Shown here: piece by piece, positions 52,279-60,550 of the stretch
Layout: each line of letters opens with the position of its first letter
Numbering within the stretch: position 1 is the stretch's first letter
Source of the DNA: JAGPUQ01 sp036961295
Lineage (GTDB): Bacteria; Pseudomonadota; Gammaproteobacteria; Pseudomonadales; Porticoccaceae
Direction of reading: 5' to 3'
DNA: 64,000 nt
Assembly (NCBI GenBank): GCA_036961295.1
Contig: JBALVX010000001.1
Location: 62,001-126,000, forward strand
The notes under the pieces: generated by a model
Told to the model about the DNA's origin: nothing
Databases searched by the model: none
Seen by the model: only the letters and a program-made list of their open reading frames with translations
Made by a program: the position numbers and the translations under genes

Positions 52279-52308
52279 AAATAGGGTATCTCCCCTGAGT
52301 TGAATGTA

Positions 52309-53538
52309 TTAACTTAATAAGTGCTGGGCAATAAAGCCGACGCATAAAATAGTGCCCATCAAGGGGATAAGTCGCGGCCAGAGCCCGGGAATGCCGGCTC
52401 GCAGGTTTAACACAAGCAGCGCCAGGTTCACCAGGGTAAATACGAATAAGATTAAGCCGCTGGTTAATTGTGCAAGTGTCGATAGCGGCAGCGCAAGTGC
52501 AAAACCTAGTACTAAGCCACCGGCTAATAAGGTCGCTAGCAGAGGCGTTTGAGTGCGCTTGTTTACCGACGATAACAGCGCCGGTGCCAGTCCGCGTTTG
52601 CCCATCCCGTAGAGCATGCGCGAGGCCATAATGATTTGTAGCAAGGCGCCATTGACAACCGCAATCATACCAATACCGCCGATAGTCCACACTGGTACAT
52701 TGGTATTGCGTTCAACAATCATCGCTAGTGGCGCTTGCGATCCTGCCAGCTCATCAATGGGTAAGGCAGCGAGCGCGGTCAGGGCGACCAGAACGTACAG
52801 AATCGTCGAAACCGTCAGGGCAATCAGGATACTGCGGGGCAGGGTGCGCTCCGGGTTCTTCACCTCTTCGGCCATATTGACCATATCTTCAAAGCCGATA
52901 AAGGCGTAAAAAGCGATAAAAGCTCCGGTGCCAATACCGGCCCAGGCAATATTGGTGTCGGGTATGAGATAGCTCGATGCATTATCTAGCAGTGCCGGGA
53001 TTTTATCGCCACCGGCGTAGATGACTAAAATTAAACCTGCAAATTCCAGTATTGCGGAGACTGCCGCGACCGATACTGAAACACCCACACCCCAGGCGGC
53101 GATACCGGTGAGGAAGGCTACCAACAGGAGGATGATCAAGGGGGAAGGCCAGTCAGCGAAAAGCTTAAAATAGCCGGTGAAGCCATTGGCGATGGTGGCC
53201 GCAGAGACTATACCGGCAACGACAATCACCCAGCCCACCACGCTCGACAGGGTCGGCAGGCCAAAGGCTTCCTGCACATAGACGGCCTCGCCCGCGCTTA
53301 CCGGAAATCTCCGTGTCAGATGAGCGTAGGAGTAGGCGCTAAAACTAACAATCACCGCAGCCAGCAAAAAGGACAAGGCGGAGAACGAGCCGCTGGCGGC
53401 GACAACTTCACCCAGCAGTACATAAATACCCGCACCGACAATCGTACCGATCCCGTAGAGCGTGATACGGGTGGTGCCCAGTACGCGTTTTAGTGGTGTT
53501 GGGGTACTCATGTTTGCGCTGTTTTTAGAGTTAGTCAT
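52309..53538 (-). CDS. APC superfamily amino acid permease
   Basis: The 409-residue membrane protein has about 11-12 hydrophobic helices and the APC hallmarks. TLYGIGTIVGAGIYVLLGEV in helix 1 is the glycine-rich substrate-contact segment, AGEAVYVQEAFG follows, and FYAFIGFEDMVNMAEEVKNP in helix 6 is highly typical. ALPRSILIALTVSTILYVLVA-type helices follow. It likely imports an amino acid or polyamine with H+; the exact substrate is unknown. It starts the leftward operon ending in greB, 30 bases before the quinone oxidoreductase. Confidence 0.9.
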   Translation of the reverse strand: MTNSKNSANMSTPTPLKRVLGTTRITLYGIGTIVGAGIYVLLGEVVAASGSFSALSFLLAAVIVSFSAYSYAHLTRRFPVSAGEAVYVQEAFGLPTLSSVVGWVIVVAGIVSAATIANGFTGYFKLFADWPSPLIILLLVAFLTGIAAWGVGVSVSVAAVSAILEFAGLILVIYAGGDKIPALLDNASSYLIPDTNIAWAGIGTGAFIAFYAFIGFEDMVNMAEEVKNPERTLPRSILIALTVSTILYVLVALTALAALPIDELAGSQAPLAMIVERNTNVPVWTIGGIGMIAVVNGALLQIIMASRMLYGMGKRGLAPALLSSVNKRTQTPLLATLLAGGLVLGFALALPLSTLAQLTSGLILFVFTLVNLALLVLNLRAGIPGLWPRLIPLMGTILCVGFIAQHLLS

Positions 53539-53625
53539 AAAGAGGATTATAGCGGTGCTCGGCTGCGGTTATAATGCTGATTTGCGAACAGGCTTTACAG
53601 GCCAAATTTTTAGCGGTGAGGGAAG

Positions 53626-54450
53626 ATGTCAGAAAAACTAGATAGCTTGCGCGAGCGCCTGGAGCTTATTATCTTCGGCACGGATACCCCCGCCGGACAA
53701 TTGTTTGATGTGGTGTTGATTTATGCCATTTTAGCCAGTGTAGCTGCGGTCGTACTCGATTCCGTAGAAGCGCTGCATCTGAATTTCGGCACCTGGTTTT
53801 TCTATTTGGAGTGGATGTTTACGCTACTGTTCACAGTCGAATATTTCCTGCGTATTTATATTACCAGGCGCCCGTTTCGCTATATCTTCAGTTTTTACGG
53901 CTTAATTGATCTGATTTCAGTGATTCCCTCCTACCTGGCTCTAGTAGTTACGGGAGCCAAATACCTGCTGATTATCCGTATCCTGCGGGTACTGCGGGTA
54001 TTTCGTGTCTTCAAGCTCATACGCTATTTGGCGGAAGCCAATATTTTACTGCATTCGCTGTATTTGGCGCGACGCAAAATGTTGGTGTTTTTCTTTACTG
54101 TAATGATATTAAGTTTTGTGTTTGGTAGCCTAATGTTTGTGGTGGAAGGACCGGAGAATGGCTTTACCAGTATTCCCAAAAGTATTTATTGGACGATTGT
54201 GACAATTACCACCGTGGGCTACGGCGATATTGCACCGCAAACGGTGCTGGGGCAGATGATTTCCACCGTAGCGATGTTGGTGGGGTATTCTATTATCGCA
54301 ATACCTACCGGTATTGTTACCGCCGAATTGGCGGGCCAACTAGGCAGGGGGAGGCATTCGCGGACCTGCTCAGCCTGTGAGCGTAGTGGCCACGATGTCG
54401 ACGCCATGCACTGCAAGTTTTGTGGAGCGGGAATGGTATTGGAAGATTAG
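53626..54450 (+). CDS. Voltage-gated-type K+ channel with C-terminal zinc ribbon
   Basis: The 274-residue protein has six hydrophobic segments. Segment 4 carries arginines at regular three-residue spacing (IIRILRVLRVFRVFKLIRYL), as in voltage sensors. The selectivity filter TTVGYGD lies near residue 200 between segments 5 and 6. After the last helix (AMLVGYSIIAIPTGIVTAEL) comes a short zinc-ribbon-like domain, CSACERSGHDVDAMHCKFCGAGM. It should be a K+-selective inner-membrane channel; the role of the metal-binding tail is unknown. It is divergent from the APC permease gene. Confidence 0.9.
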   Translation: MSEKLDSLRERLELIIFGTDTPAGQLFDVVLIYAILASVAAVVLDSVEALHLNFGTWFFYLEWMFTLLFTVEYFLRIYITRRPFRYIFSFYGLIDLISVIPSYLALVVTGAKYLLIIRILRVLRVFRVFKLIRYLAEANILLHSLYLARRKMLVFFFTVMILSFVFGSLMFVVEGPENGFTSIPKSIYWTIVTITTVGYGDIAPQTVLGQMISTVAMLVGYSIIAIPTGIVTAELAGQLGRGRHSRTCSACERSGHDVDAMHCKFCGAGMVLED

Positions 54451-54507
54451 TGTTGGCAAGTTAATTGGTGTTGAAAAAATAGACTATTAGCAAGCAAAGC
54501 CGTAAAA

Positions 54508-54563
54508 ACACCTATTTAAAAATACTTATTTAAAAATACATGTTTGAAAATACTTATTTAAAA
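54508..54563. repeat. 4 x 14-bp tandem repeat upstream of prpE
   Basis: ACACCTATTTAAAA, ATACTTATTTAAAA, ATACATGTTTGAAA and ATACTTATTTAAAA are contiguous. Units 2 and 4 are identical. The array ends 26 bases before the prpE ATG and is AT-rich, so it may overlap the promoter. Confidence 0.92.
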
Positions 54564-54589
54564 GTAATGGAAACGGGGAGAGTACAACG

Positions 54590-56488
54590 ATGTCGGGTGA
54601 ATACGATGCGGTATATCAGCGAGCCTGTGATGATCCGGAAGGCTTTTGGCAGGAAGCGGCCGGTGGCATCGACTGGTATACCGAGCCGAAAATCGCGCTC
54701 GACAATAGTGCGGCCCCGTTTATTAAGTGGTTTCCCGACGGTGTACTCAACGCCTGTTACAACGCCCTCGACCGACATGTGGAGGGTGGTCGGGCCGAGC
54801 AGGCCGCACTGATTTACGACAGCCCGGTAACCGGCACCAAACAAACCTTCACCTATCGCGAGTTGCTTGACCGAGTGGCTCGGTTTGCCGGGGCCTTAAA
54901 AGCCCAGGGTATCGAAAAAGGCGATCGGGTCATTATCTATATGCCGATGGTACCCGAGGCGACTATTGCCATGCTCGCCTGCGCCCGCCTTGGAGCGATT
55001 CACTCGGTGGTGTTTGGTGGTTTTGCGGCCAACGAGCTGGCGGTGCGTATCGACGATGTACAAGCCAAGATGGTGTTGGCGGCATCCTGCGGTATCGAGC
55101 CGGGACGTCTGGTGCCCTATAAGCCCCTGTTGGACGAGGCTATTGAACTGTCGGCACACAAACCCGAGACCTGCATTATTTTACAGCGCGATGCTTTGGC
55201 TGGCGAAATGGTCGCCGGGCGCGATCTGGACTGGCGCGAGCTGGAGGCGACGGCGACGCCCGCCGATTGCACACCGGTTGAAGCTGGTCATCCGCTTTAT
55301 GTACTTTATACATCGGGAACCACTGGTGAACCCAAAGGCGTAGTGCGCGATACCGGTGGTTGTGTGGTGTCGCTGCACTGGAGCATGAAACACGTCTACG
55401 ACATTAATCCGGGCGACGTGTTTTGGGCGGCTTCCGACGTGGGCTGGGTGGTAGGGCATTCCTATATTGTTTATGGCCCGTTATTTAATGGCAGCACCTC
55501 CCTGCTGTATGAAGGTAAGCCAGTGGGCACACCCGACCCAGGAGCTTACTGGCGGGTGATTGCGGAATACGGTGTTAAAGCGCTGTTTACCGCGCCCACG
55601 GCTTTTCGAGCCATTAAAAAAGAGGATCCGCAGGGCGAATATTTAAAACAATATCAGCTGCCCAGCTTCGAGACCCTATACCTAGCGGGCGAGCGCTGCG
55701 ACCCCGATACACTGAGCTGGGCTGAGGATAAGCTCAAAGTGCCGGTGATTGATCACTGGTGGCAAACTGAATTGGGCTGGCCTGCGTGCTCCAATTGTCG
55801 GGGCATTGAATTATTACCGGTGGTGCCGGGTTCGCCTACTAAACCCGTGCCAGGCTTTGTCCTTGAGGTGCTTGATGGCGAGGGCAAGGTACTGCCAGCG
55901 GGAGAGATCGGAGCATTGGCGCTGAAGCTGCCGTTGCCGCCAGGAGCCTTTACTACACTATGGGGTAACGACGAGCGTTTTATCTCTTCTTACTTTAAGA
56001 CCTTTCCCGGTTATTACGAAACCGGTGATGCCGGTTATATCGACACAAACGGCTATGTTTTTGTGATGGCCCGCACCGACGATGTCATCAATGTCGCCGG
56101 ACATCGTTTATCTACGGGTGCCATGGAAGAAGTGTTGGCGGCTCACCCCGACGTTGCCGAGTGCGCGGTGATCGGTGTTGCCGATGCCATGAAAGGCCAG
56201 TTACCACTGGGCGTGATGGTGTTGAACGATGGCGTTAGTCGATCCGAGGAAGAAATCTGTCGCGAGGCCATTCAATCGGTGCGTGAAAAAATTGGTCCGG
56301 TAGCGGCGTTTAAATTGTGCGCGGTGGTGAAACGCCTGCCTAAAACTCGCTCCGGAAAAGTACTGCGCGCCACCATGCGCAAGATCGCCGATGACGAGGC
56401 CTGGAAGATGCCCGCTACCATTGATGATCCCGTGATTTTGGATGAAATTACGGCGTCGTTACTTACCCTGGGATATCCGGTGAATTAA
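54590..56488 (+). CDS. prpE: Propionyl-CoA synthetase (PrpE-type)
   Basis: The 632-residue protein belongs to the adenylate-forming acyl-CoA synthetases: the P-loop-like LYTSGTTGEPKGVVRDTGG near residue 245, the YETGDAGY and ARTDDVINVAGHRLS hinge, and the catalytic lysine in KTRSGKVLR near residue 592. RDTGG after the P-loop is characteristic of PrpE rather than acetyl-CoA synthetase. It activates propionate (and possibly acetate) with ATP and CoA. The 2-methylcitrate genes prpBCD are not in view. ACGGGGAGAG precedes the start, after the 14-bp array. Confidence 0.92.
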   Translation: MSGEYDAVYQRACDDPEGFWQEAAGGIDWYTEPKIALDNSAAPFIKWFPDGVLNACYNALDRHVEGGRAEQAALIYDSPVTGTKQTFTYRELLDRVARFAGALKAQGIEKGDRVIIYMPMVPEATIAMLACARLGAIHSVVFGGFAANELAVRIDDVQAKMVLAASCGIEPGRLVPYKPLLDEAIELSAHKPETCIILQRDALAGEMVAGRDLDWRELEATATPADCTPVEAGHPLYVLYTSGTTGEPKGVVRDTGGCVVSLHWSMKHVYDINPGDVFWAASDVGWVVGHSYIVYGPLFNGSTSLLYEGKPVGTPDPGAYWRVIAEYGVKALFTAPTAFRAIKKEDPQGEYLKQYQLPSFETLYLAGERCDPDTLSWAEDKLKVPVIDHWWQTELGWPACSNCRGIELLPVVPGSPTKPVPGFVLEVLDGEGKVLPAGEIGALALKLPLPPGAFTTLWGNDERFISSYFKTFPGYYETGDAGYIDTNGYVFVMARTDDVINVAGHRLSTGAMEEVLAAHPDVAECAVIGVADAMKGQLPLGVMVLNDGVSRSEEEICREAIQSVREKIGPVAAFKLCAVVKRLPKTRSGKVLRATMRKIADDEAWKMPATIDDPVILDEITASLLTLGYPVN

Positions 56489-56850
56489 CGCCATATAACT
56501 TTTTCTACTGACCATATGCGATTTTTAACAGTAGATATAGCCAATCCCTAATTGCGTAGAGGTGGTGTTTTGAGGTTTAATTCATCAACTCGCGCAAATA
56601 TATTGACCAACTCTCATCTCAGGTCTTATTCGCTTGTTCCTGAGGTCGGCGAGTACTCGTTTCTGCTGTGCGGTTTAAAATGTTAACTGATTGTATGTAA
56701 TGATATTTTTGTTCAGGTTGCGGTACGCTCGGGAAACCCCCGGGAGAAACCTTTGTGGGGAATTTCAGTGAGAAACCCCTATTAGAATAGACGCAAGAAT
56801 GTTCGCAAAGTAGTACGCAAAACCGTTAACTCACCACGACCTCCGGAGGT
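56489..56850. other. Intergenic region before the oxidoreductase operon
   Basis: These 362 bases hold a three-copy 12-bp array (56792-56827) and, before that, GGGAAACCCCCGGGAG and related G/C-run elements around 56731-56780. I see no gene or convincing promoter. Confidence 0.4.
56792..56827. repeat. 3 x 12-bp tandem repeat before the GltD-like gene
   Basis: CGCAAGAATGTT, CGCAAAGTAGTA and CGCAAAACCGTT share CGCAAA and are contiguous, about 30 bases before the start of the GltD-like gene. Confidence 0.6.
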
Positions 56851-56856
56851 TTGAGG

Positions 56857-58632
56857 TTGAAGCCAACAGATACGAGTAACCCGGAATATTTTCACCGGGT
56901 AGTAGACTGCCAACACGCCTGCCCGGCGCACACTCCTGTGCCGGAATACATCCGTTTAATTGCCGCCGAACGCTATACCGACGCCTATATGGTCAACTGG
57001 GAATCCAATGTGTTTCCCGGCGTGCTCGGCCGCACCTGCGACCGTCCCTGCGAACCCGCCTGTCGCCGTGGTCGGGTCGAGGATGAACCGGTGGCCATTT
57101 GTCGCCTCAAGCGCGTCGCGGCCGATAACAAAGCCGATATAAGCGATCGTCTGCCCAAAATACCGACACAAAAAAACGGCAAGCGTGTCGCTTTAGTGGG
57201 CGCCGGGCCAGCGGCCTTGACCGTAGCCCGTGATTTAGCCCCGCTGGGTTATCAGCTCGACCTCTACGACGAGCAAATCAAGGGCGGCGGTTTTATGCGC
57301 AGCCAGATTCCTTCCTTTCGTTTACCCGAGGAAGTACTCGACGAGGAAGTTAACTATATTCTGAATATGGGGGTGGTGAGTCAGTTCGACACCTATGTTG
57401 AGAGTCTGAAAAATTTACTTGGGCAAGGCTACGACGCCGTGTTTGTCGGTTCGGGTGCCCCCAAGGGTCGCGATTTGAATGTTCCGGGTCGCGAAGCGGC
57501 CGCTGCCTCGATCCACATTGGTATTGACTGGCTAGGTAGTGTGGCCTTTGAACACACCAAAAAGATTGGTAAGCGGGTGATTGTGCTCGGCGGCGGTAAT
57601 ACCGCGATGGATTGTTGCCGCACCGCCCGTCGTTTAGGGGGTGAGGAGGTCAAGGTCATCGTGCGCAGCCCCTTTGCCGACATGAAAGCTTCGCCCTGGG
57701 AAAAAGACGACGCCCAAACCGAAGATATTCCCATTATTGATAATCACGTGCCCCTCGAATTTGTCCTGGAAAACGGTAAGTTAGTGGGTATGAAGTTTGA
57801 TCGGGTTGTCGCCGAATACAACGATGCGGGCAAACGCTCCCTGGTATCTACCGGGGAAGAGCCGGTGTTCTACGCCTGCGACGAAGTGTTGATTGCCATT
57901 GGTCAGGAAAACGCTTTTCCCTGGATCGAGCGGGACATTGGTATTGTCTTTGATCAATGGGAAATGCCGGAAGTGGATCGCATTACCTTTCAGTCGAGTA
58001 ATCCCAAAGTGTTTTTTGGTGGGGACGCGGCCTTCGGACCAGAAAATATTATTACCGCCGTCGCCCACGGTCATCAGGCTGCGATTTCAATCGACTCTTT
58101 TTGTCAGGGCGACAATGTCGCCGAGCGACCCTTGCCGGGCGTCACGCTGGTTAGCCAAAAAATGGGTATACACGAGTGGAGCTACGACAGCTCGATAGAG
58201 CAGGATCTGCGTTATAAAGTACCCCACGCCGATAAAAAATCCGCACTTAAAGATCGCCGATTGGAAGTTGAGTTGGGTTTTGATATCGCTACCGCCTTTA
58301 AAGAAGCGGAACGCTGTCTTAATTGCGACGTGCAAACGGTGTTTTCAGAAGCACTGTGTATCGAGTGCGACGCCTGCATGGATATTTGTCCAACCGATTG
58401 CATTAATTTTATAGATAACGACGATGAGCCCGCGCTGCGGCAAAATTTGCGTGTTCCTGCCGACGATCTGGAGCAGGCGATCTACGTGTCCGATAATCTC
58501 AAAACTGGGCGGGTCATGGTTAAAGACGAAGACGTGTGTTTGCACTGTGGTTTGTGTGCTGAGCGTTGCCCGACCGCGGCGTGGGATATGCAGAAATTTC
58601 TCTATCAGGTCACCCAGGCGTCCGTGTTATGA
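56857..58632 (+). CDS. GltD-like FAD/NADPH:ferredoxin oxidoreductase subunit with two added [4Fe-4S] motifs
   Basis: The protein is 591 residues from the TTG at 56857, chosen because GGAGGT sits seven bases upstream. The N-terminus is the GltD Fe-S region (CQHACPAHTPV, TCDRPCEPACRRG). FAD (RVALVGAGPAALTVARDLA) and NADPH (RVIVLGGGNTAMDCCRTA) Rossmann motifs follow. The C-terminus has CIECDACMDICPTDC and CLHCGLCAERCP, two bacterial-ferredoxin-type clusters. The next two genes encode 2-oxoacid oxidoreductase alpha and beta, with a four-base overlap to the first. In Azoarcus evansii a similar gamma subunit lets the 2-oxoglutarate enzyme use NADP+; the same role is likely here. Confidence 0.85.
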   Translation: MKPTDTSNPEYFHRVVDCQHACPAHTPVPEYIRLIAAERYTDAYMVNWESNVFPGVLGRTCDRPCEPACRRGRVEDEPVAICRLKRVAADNKADISDRLPKIPTQKNGKRVALVGAGPAALTVARDLAPLGYQLDLYDEQIKGGGFMRSQIPSFRLPEEVLDEEVNYILNMGVVSQFDTYVESLKNLLGQGYDAVFVGSGAPKGRDLNVPGREAAAASIHIGIDWLGSVAFEHTKKIGKRVIVLGGGNTAMDCCRTARRLGGEEVKVIVRSPFADMKASPWEKDDAQTEDIPIIDNHVPLEFVLENGKLVGMKFDRVVAEYNDAGKRSLVSTGEEPVFYACDEVLIAIGQENAFPWIERDIGIVFDQWEMPEVDRITFQSSNPKVFFGGDAAFGPENIITAVAHGHQAAISIDSFCQGDNVAERPLPGVTLVSQKMGIHEWSYDSSIEQDLRYKVPHADKKSALKDRRLEVELGFDIATAFKEAERCLNCDVQTVFSEALCIECDACMDICPTDCINFIDNDDEPALRQNLRVPADDLEQAIYVSDNLKTGRVMVKDEDVCLHCGLCAERCPTAAWDMQKFLYQVTQASVL

Positions 58633-60515
58633 GTAGTACTAACAGCACTATGCCTCGCCCTCGCGCCGTGAAACCCATTGAAGCGGTTAACGACTTCGTT
58701 ATTCGTTTCGCCAATGTGAATGGCACCGGTTCGGCTAGCGCCAATAATATGTTTGCGAAATCAATTTTTCGCATGGGTATTCCGGTTAGCCCCAAAAATA
58801 TTTTCCCCTCCAATATTCAGGGCCTGCCCACCTGGTACGAAGTGCGTATCAGCGAACAAGGTTATCTTGGTCGCCGTGGCGGCGTCGACGTTGTGGTTGG
58901 CGTTAATCCACAAAGTATGGCCCGCGATATAGAAGAGTTAGAGCCGGGCGGTTATTTTATTTACGACAGCACTAAACCTTTAGATTTACGCTTAATGCGC
59001 GACGATGTGCAATTTATTGGCGTGCCATTCACCGCCATTTGTTTGCAGGAATACACTAATCCCCGTCAGCGTCAGTTGTTTAAAAACGTGATTTATGTCG
59101 GCGCCCTGTCGGCGCTGCTCGATATTGAATTCAGTGTGCTCTGCGATCTAGTGGGTGAGCAGTTCAAAGGCAAAGAAAAATTAATAGCGCCTAATGTTCA
59201 TGCCCTCGAGCTGGGTTATCAATATGCCCGTGAACATTACCAATGCCCCTTGGGTATTCGCCTGGAGCGCCGCGACGCGGTGGGCGATCGAATTTTGATG
59301 GAAGGTAATACGGCCCTGGGTTTGGGTGCCGTGTACGGTGGTGCCACGGTTGCGGGTTGGTATCCGATTACGCCCTCGACCTCGATGGTCGAGGAGTTTG
59401 AAAAATACGCTAATCGTCTGCGCATAGACCCAGGCACCGGACAAAAAAAGTTTGCCATTGCCCAGGCCGAAGATGAACTGGCGGCCATTGGTATGGCCAT
59501 CGGAGCGTGCTGGAACGGCGCGCGTGCCTTCACCGCCACATCGGGACCGGGAGTATCGCTGATGAGCGAATTTCTGGGACTGGCGTATTTTGCCGAAGTA
59601 CCGGTGGTGTTGTTTGATATTCAACGAGCCGGGCCTTCTACCGGTATGCCCACTCGCACCCAGCAGTCTGACATCTTGGCGGCGGCCTATGCGTCCCACG
59701 GCGATACCAAGCACGTATTGTTATTTCCGGCATCGCCGAAAGAATGTTTCGAGATGTCCGCCGACAGTTTCGATCTGGCAGATCGCCTGCAAACCCCCAT
59801 TATTGTGCTCTCCGATCTCGATCTGGGGATGAACGACAATATGAGTGATCCCCTGGAATGGGATGACCAGCGCAGTTATGACCGCGGCAAGGTATTTAAT
59901 GCGCAGGAGCTGGAAGAGCTTGAAGAGCGTTTTGGCCGCTATGTCGATGTCGATGGCGACGGTATTTGTTATCGCACCTTGCCGGGCACTCATGCCACCA
60001 AAGGCAGCTTTTTTACTCGGGGTACATCGCGGGATGAATACGCGATTTATACCGAAGATGGTGAGGTCTATGAGCGCAATATGGAGCGTTTGTTGCTGAA
60101 GTGGGAAACCGCAAAAACCTGTGTGCCTGCGCCGGAATTATTTGAGGCACAGCAAGCGACGAGTGAGGGTGTGATCTTTTTTGGCACCAGTACGGATTCG
60201 ACTTTAGAAGCCCTCGATCTACTGCGCGATGAAGGCCTTCATTTTGACGGCCTCCGCATTCGGGCGTTTCCCTTTAATCAGCAAGTCAGCGATTTTATTG
60301 ATCAGCACGAACGGGTGTTTGTGATCGAACAAAACCGCGATGGTCAATTACGAAAATTATTGATTGGCGAATGTGACATCAATCCGCGCAAGTTGCTGTT
60401 ATTGAATTATTTCGCCGGCATGCCGATTACCGCCCGCTTTATTCGCGATCAGATCAGACTTGGTGTGAAGGGTGGTTCTGTGGTGCCCTTGCACGGTAAA
60501 TCAAAAGACGCGTAA
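58629..60515 (+). CDS. 2-oxoacid:acceptor oxidoreductase, gamma-alpha fused subunit
   Basis: The 628-residue protein starts at the ATG overlapping the previous stop by four bases. An N-terminal gamma-type domain (FVIRFANVNGTGSASANNMF, residues 22-41; EQGYLGRRGGVDVVVGVNP) is followed by the alpha pyrimidine-binding domain (LEGNTALGLGAVYGGATVA-like MEGNTALGLGAVYGGATV and YPITPSTSMVEEFE). ATSGPGVSLMSEFLG follows and a C-terminal domain completes it (FFGTSTDSTLEALDLL). It binds thiamine diphosphate with the beta subunit and oxidatively decarboxylates a 2-oxoacid to the acyl-CoA. Which 2-oxoacid is used is not fixed by sequence; 2-oxoglutarate is most likely. Confidence 0.88.
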   Translation: MSSTNSTMPRPRAVKPIEAVNDFVIRFANVNGTGSASANNMFAKSIFRMGIPVSPKNIFPSNIQGLPTWYEVRISEQGYLGRRGGVDVVVGVNPQSMARDIEELEPGGYFIYDSTKPLDLRLMRDDVQFIGVPFTAICLQEYTNPRQRQLFKNVIYVGALSALLDIEFSVLCDLVGEQFKGKEKLIAPNVHALELGYQYAREHYQCPLGIRLERRDAVGDRILMEGNTALGLGAVYGGATVAGWYPITPSTSMVEEFEKYANRLRIDPGTGQKKFAIAQAEDELAAIGMAIGACWNGARAFTATSGPGVSLMSEFLGLAYFAEVPVVLFDIQRAGPSTGMPTRTQQSDILAAAYASHGDTKHVLLFPASPKECFEMSADSFDLADRLQTPIIVLSDLDLGMNDNMSDPLEWDDQRSYDRGKVFNAQELEELEERFGRYVDVDGDGICYRTLPGTHATKGSFFTRGTSRDEYAIYTEDGEVYERNMERLLLKWETAKTCVPAPELFEAQQATSEGVIFFGTSTDSTLEALDLLRDEGLHFDGLRIRAFPFNQQVSDFIDQHERVFVIEQNRDGQLRKLLIGECDINPRKLLLLNYFAGMPITARFIRDQIRLGVKGGSVVPLHGKSKDA

Positions 60516-60550
60516 GTTAAGAAAAGCCTAAACCGGAAAGTGGATCAACA

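Noticed and set aside
58566..58628. GTG start for the oxoacid oxidoreductase alpha subunit
   Set aside because: It would add 21 residues overlapping the previous gene's ferredoxin motif; the ATG at 58629 overlaps the stop by four bases, a typical coupled start.
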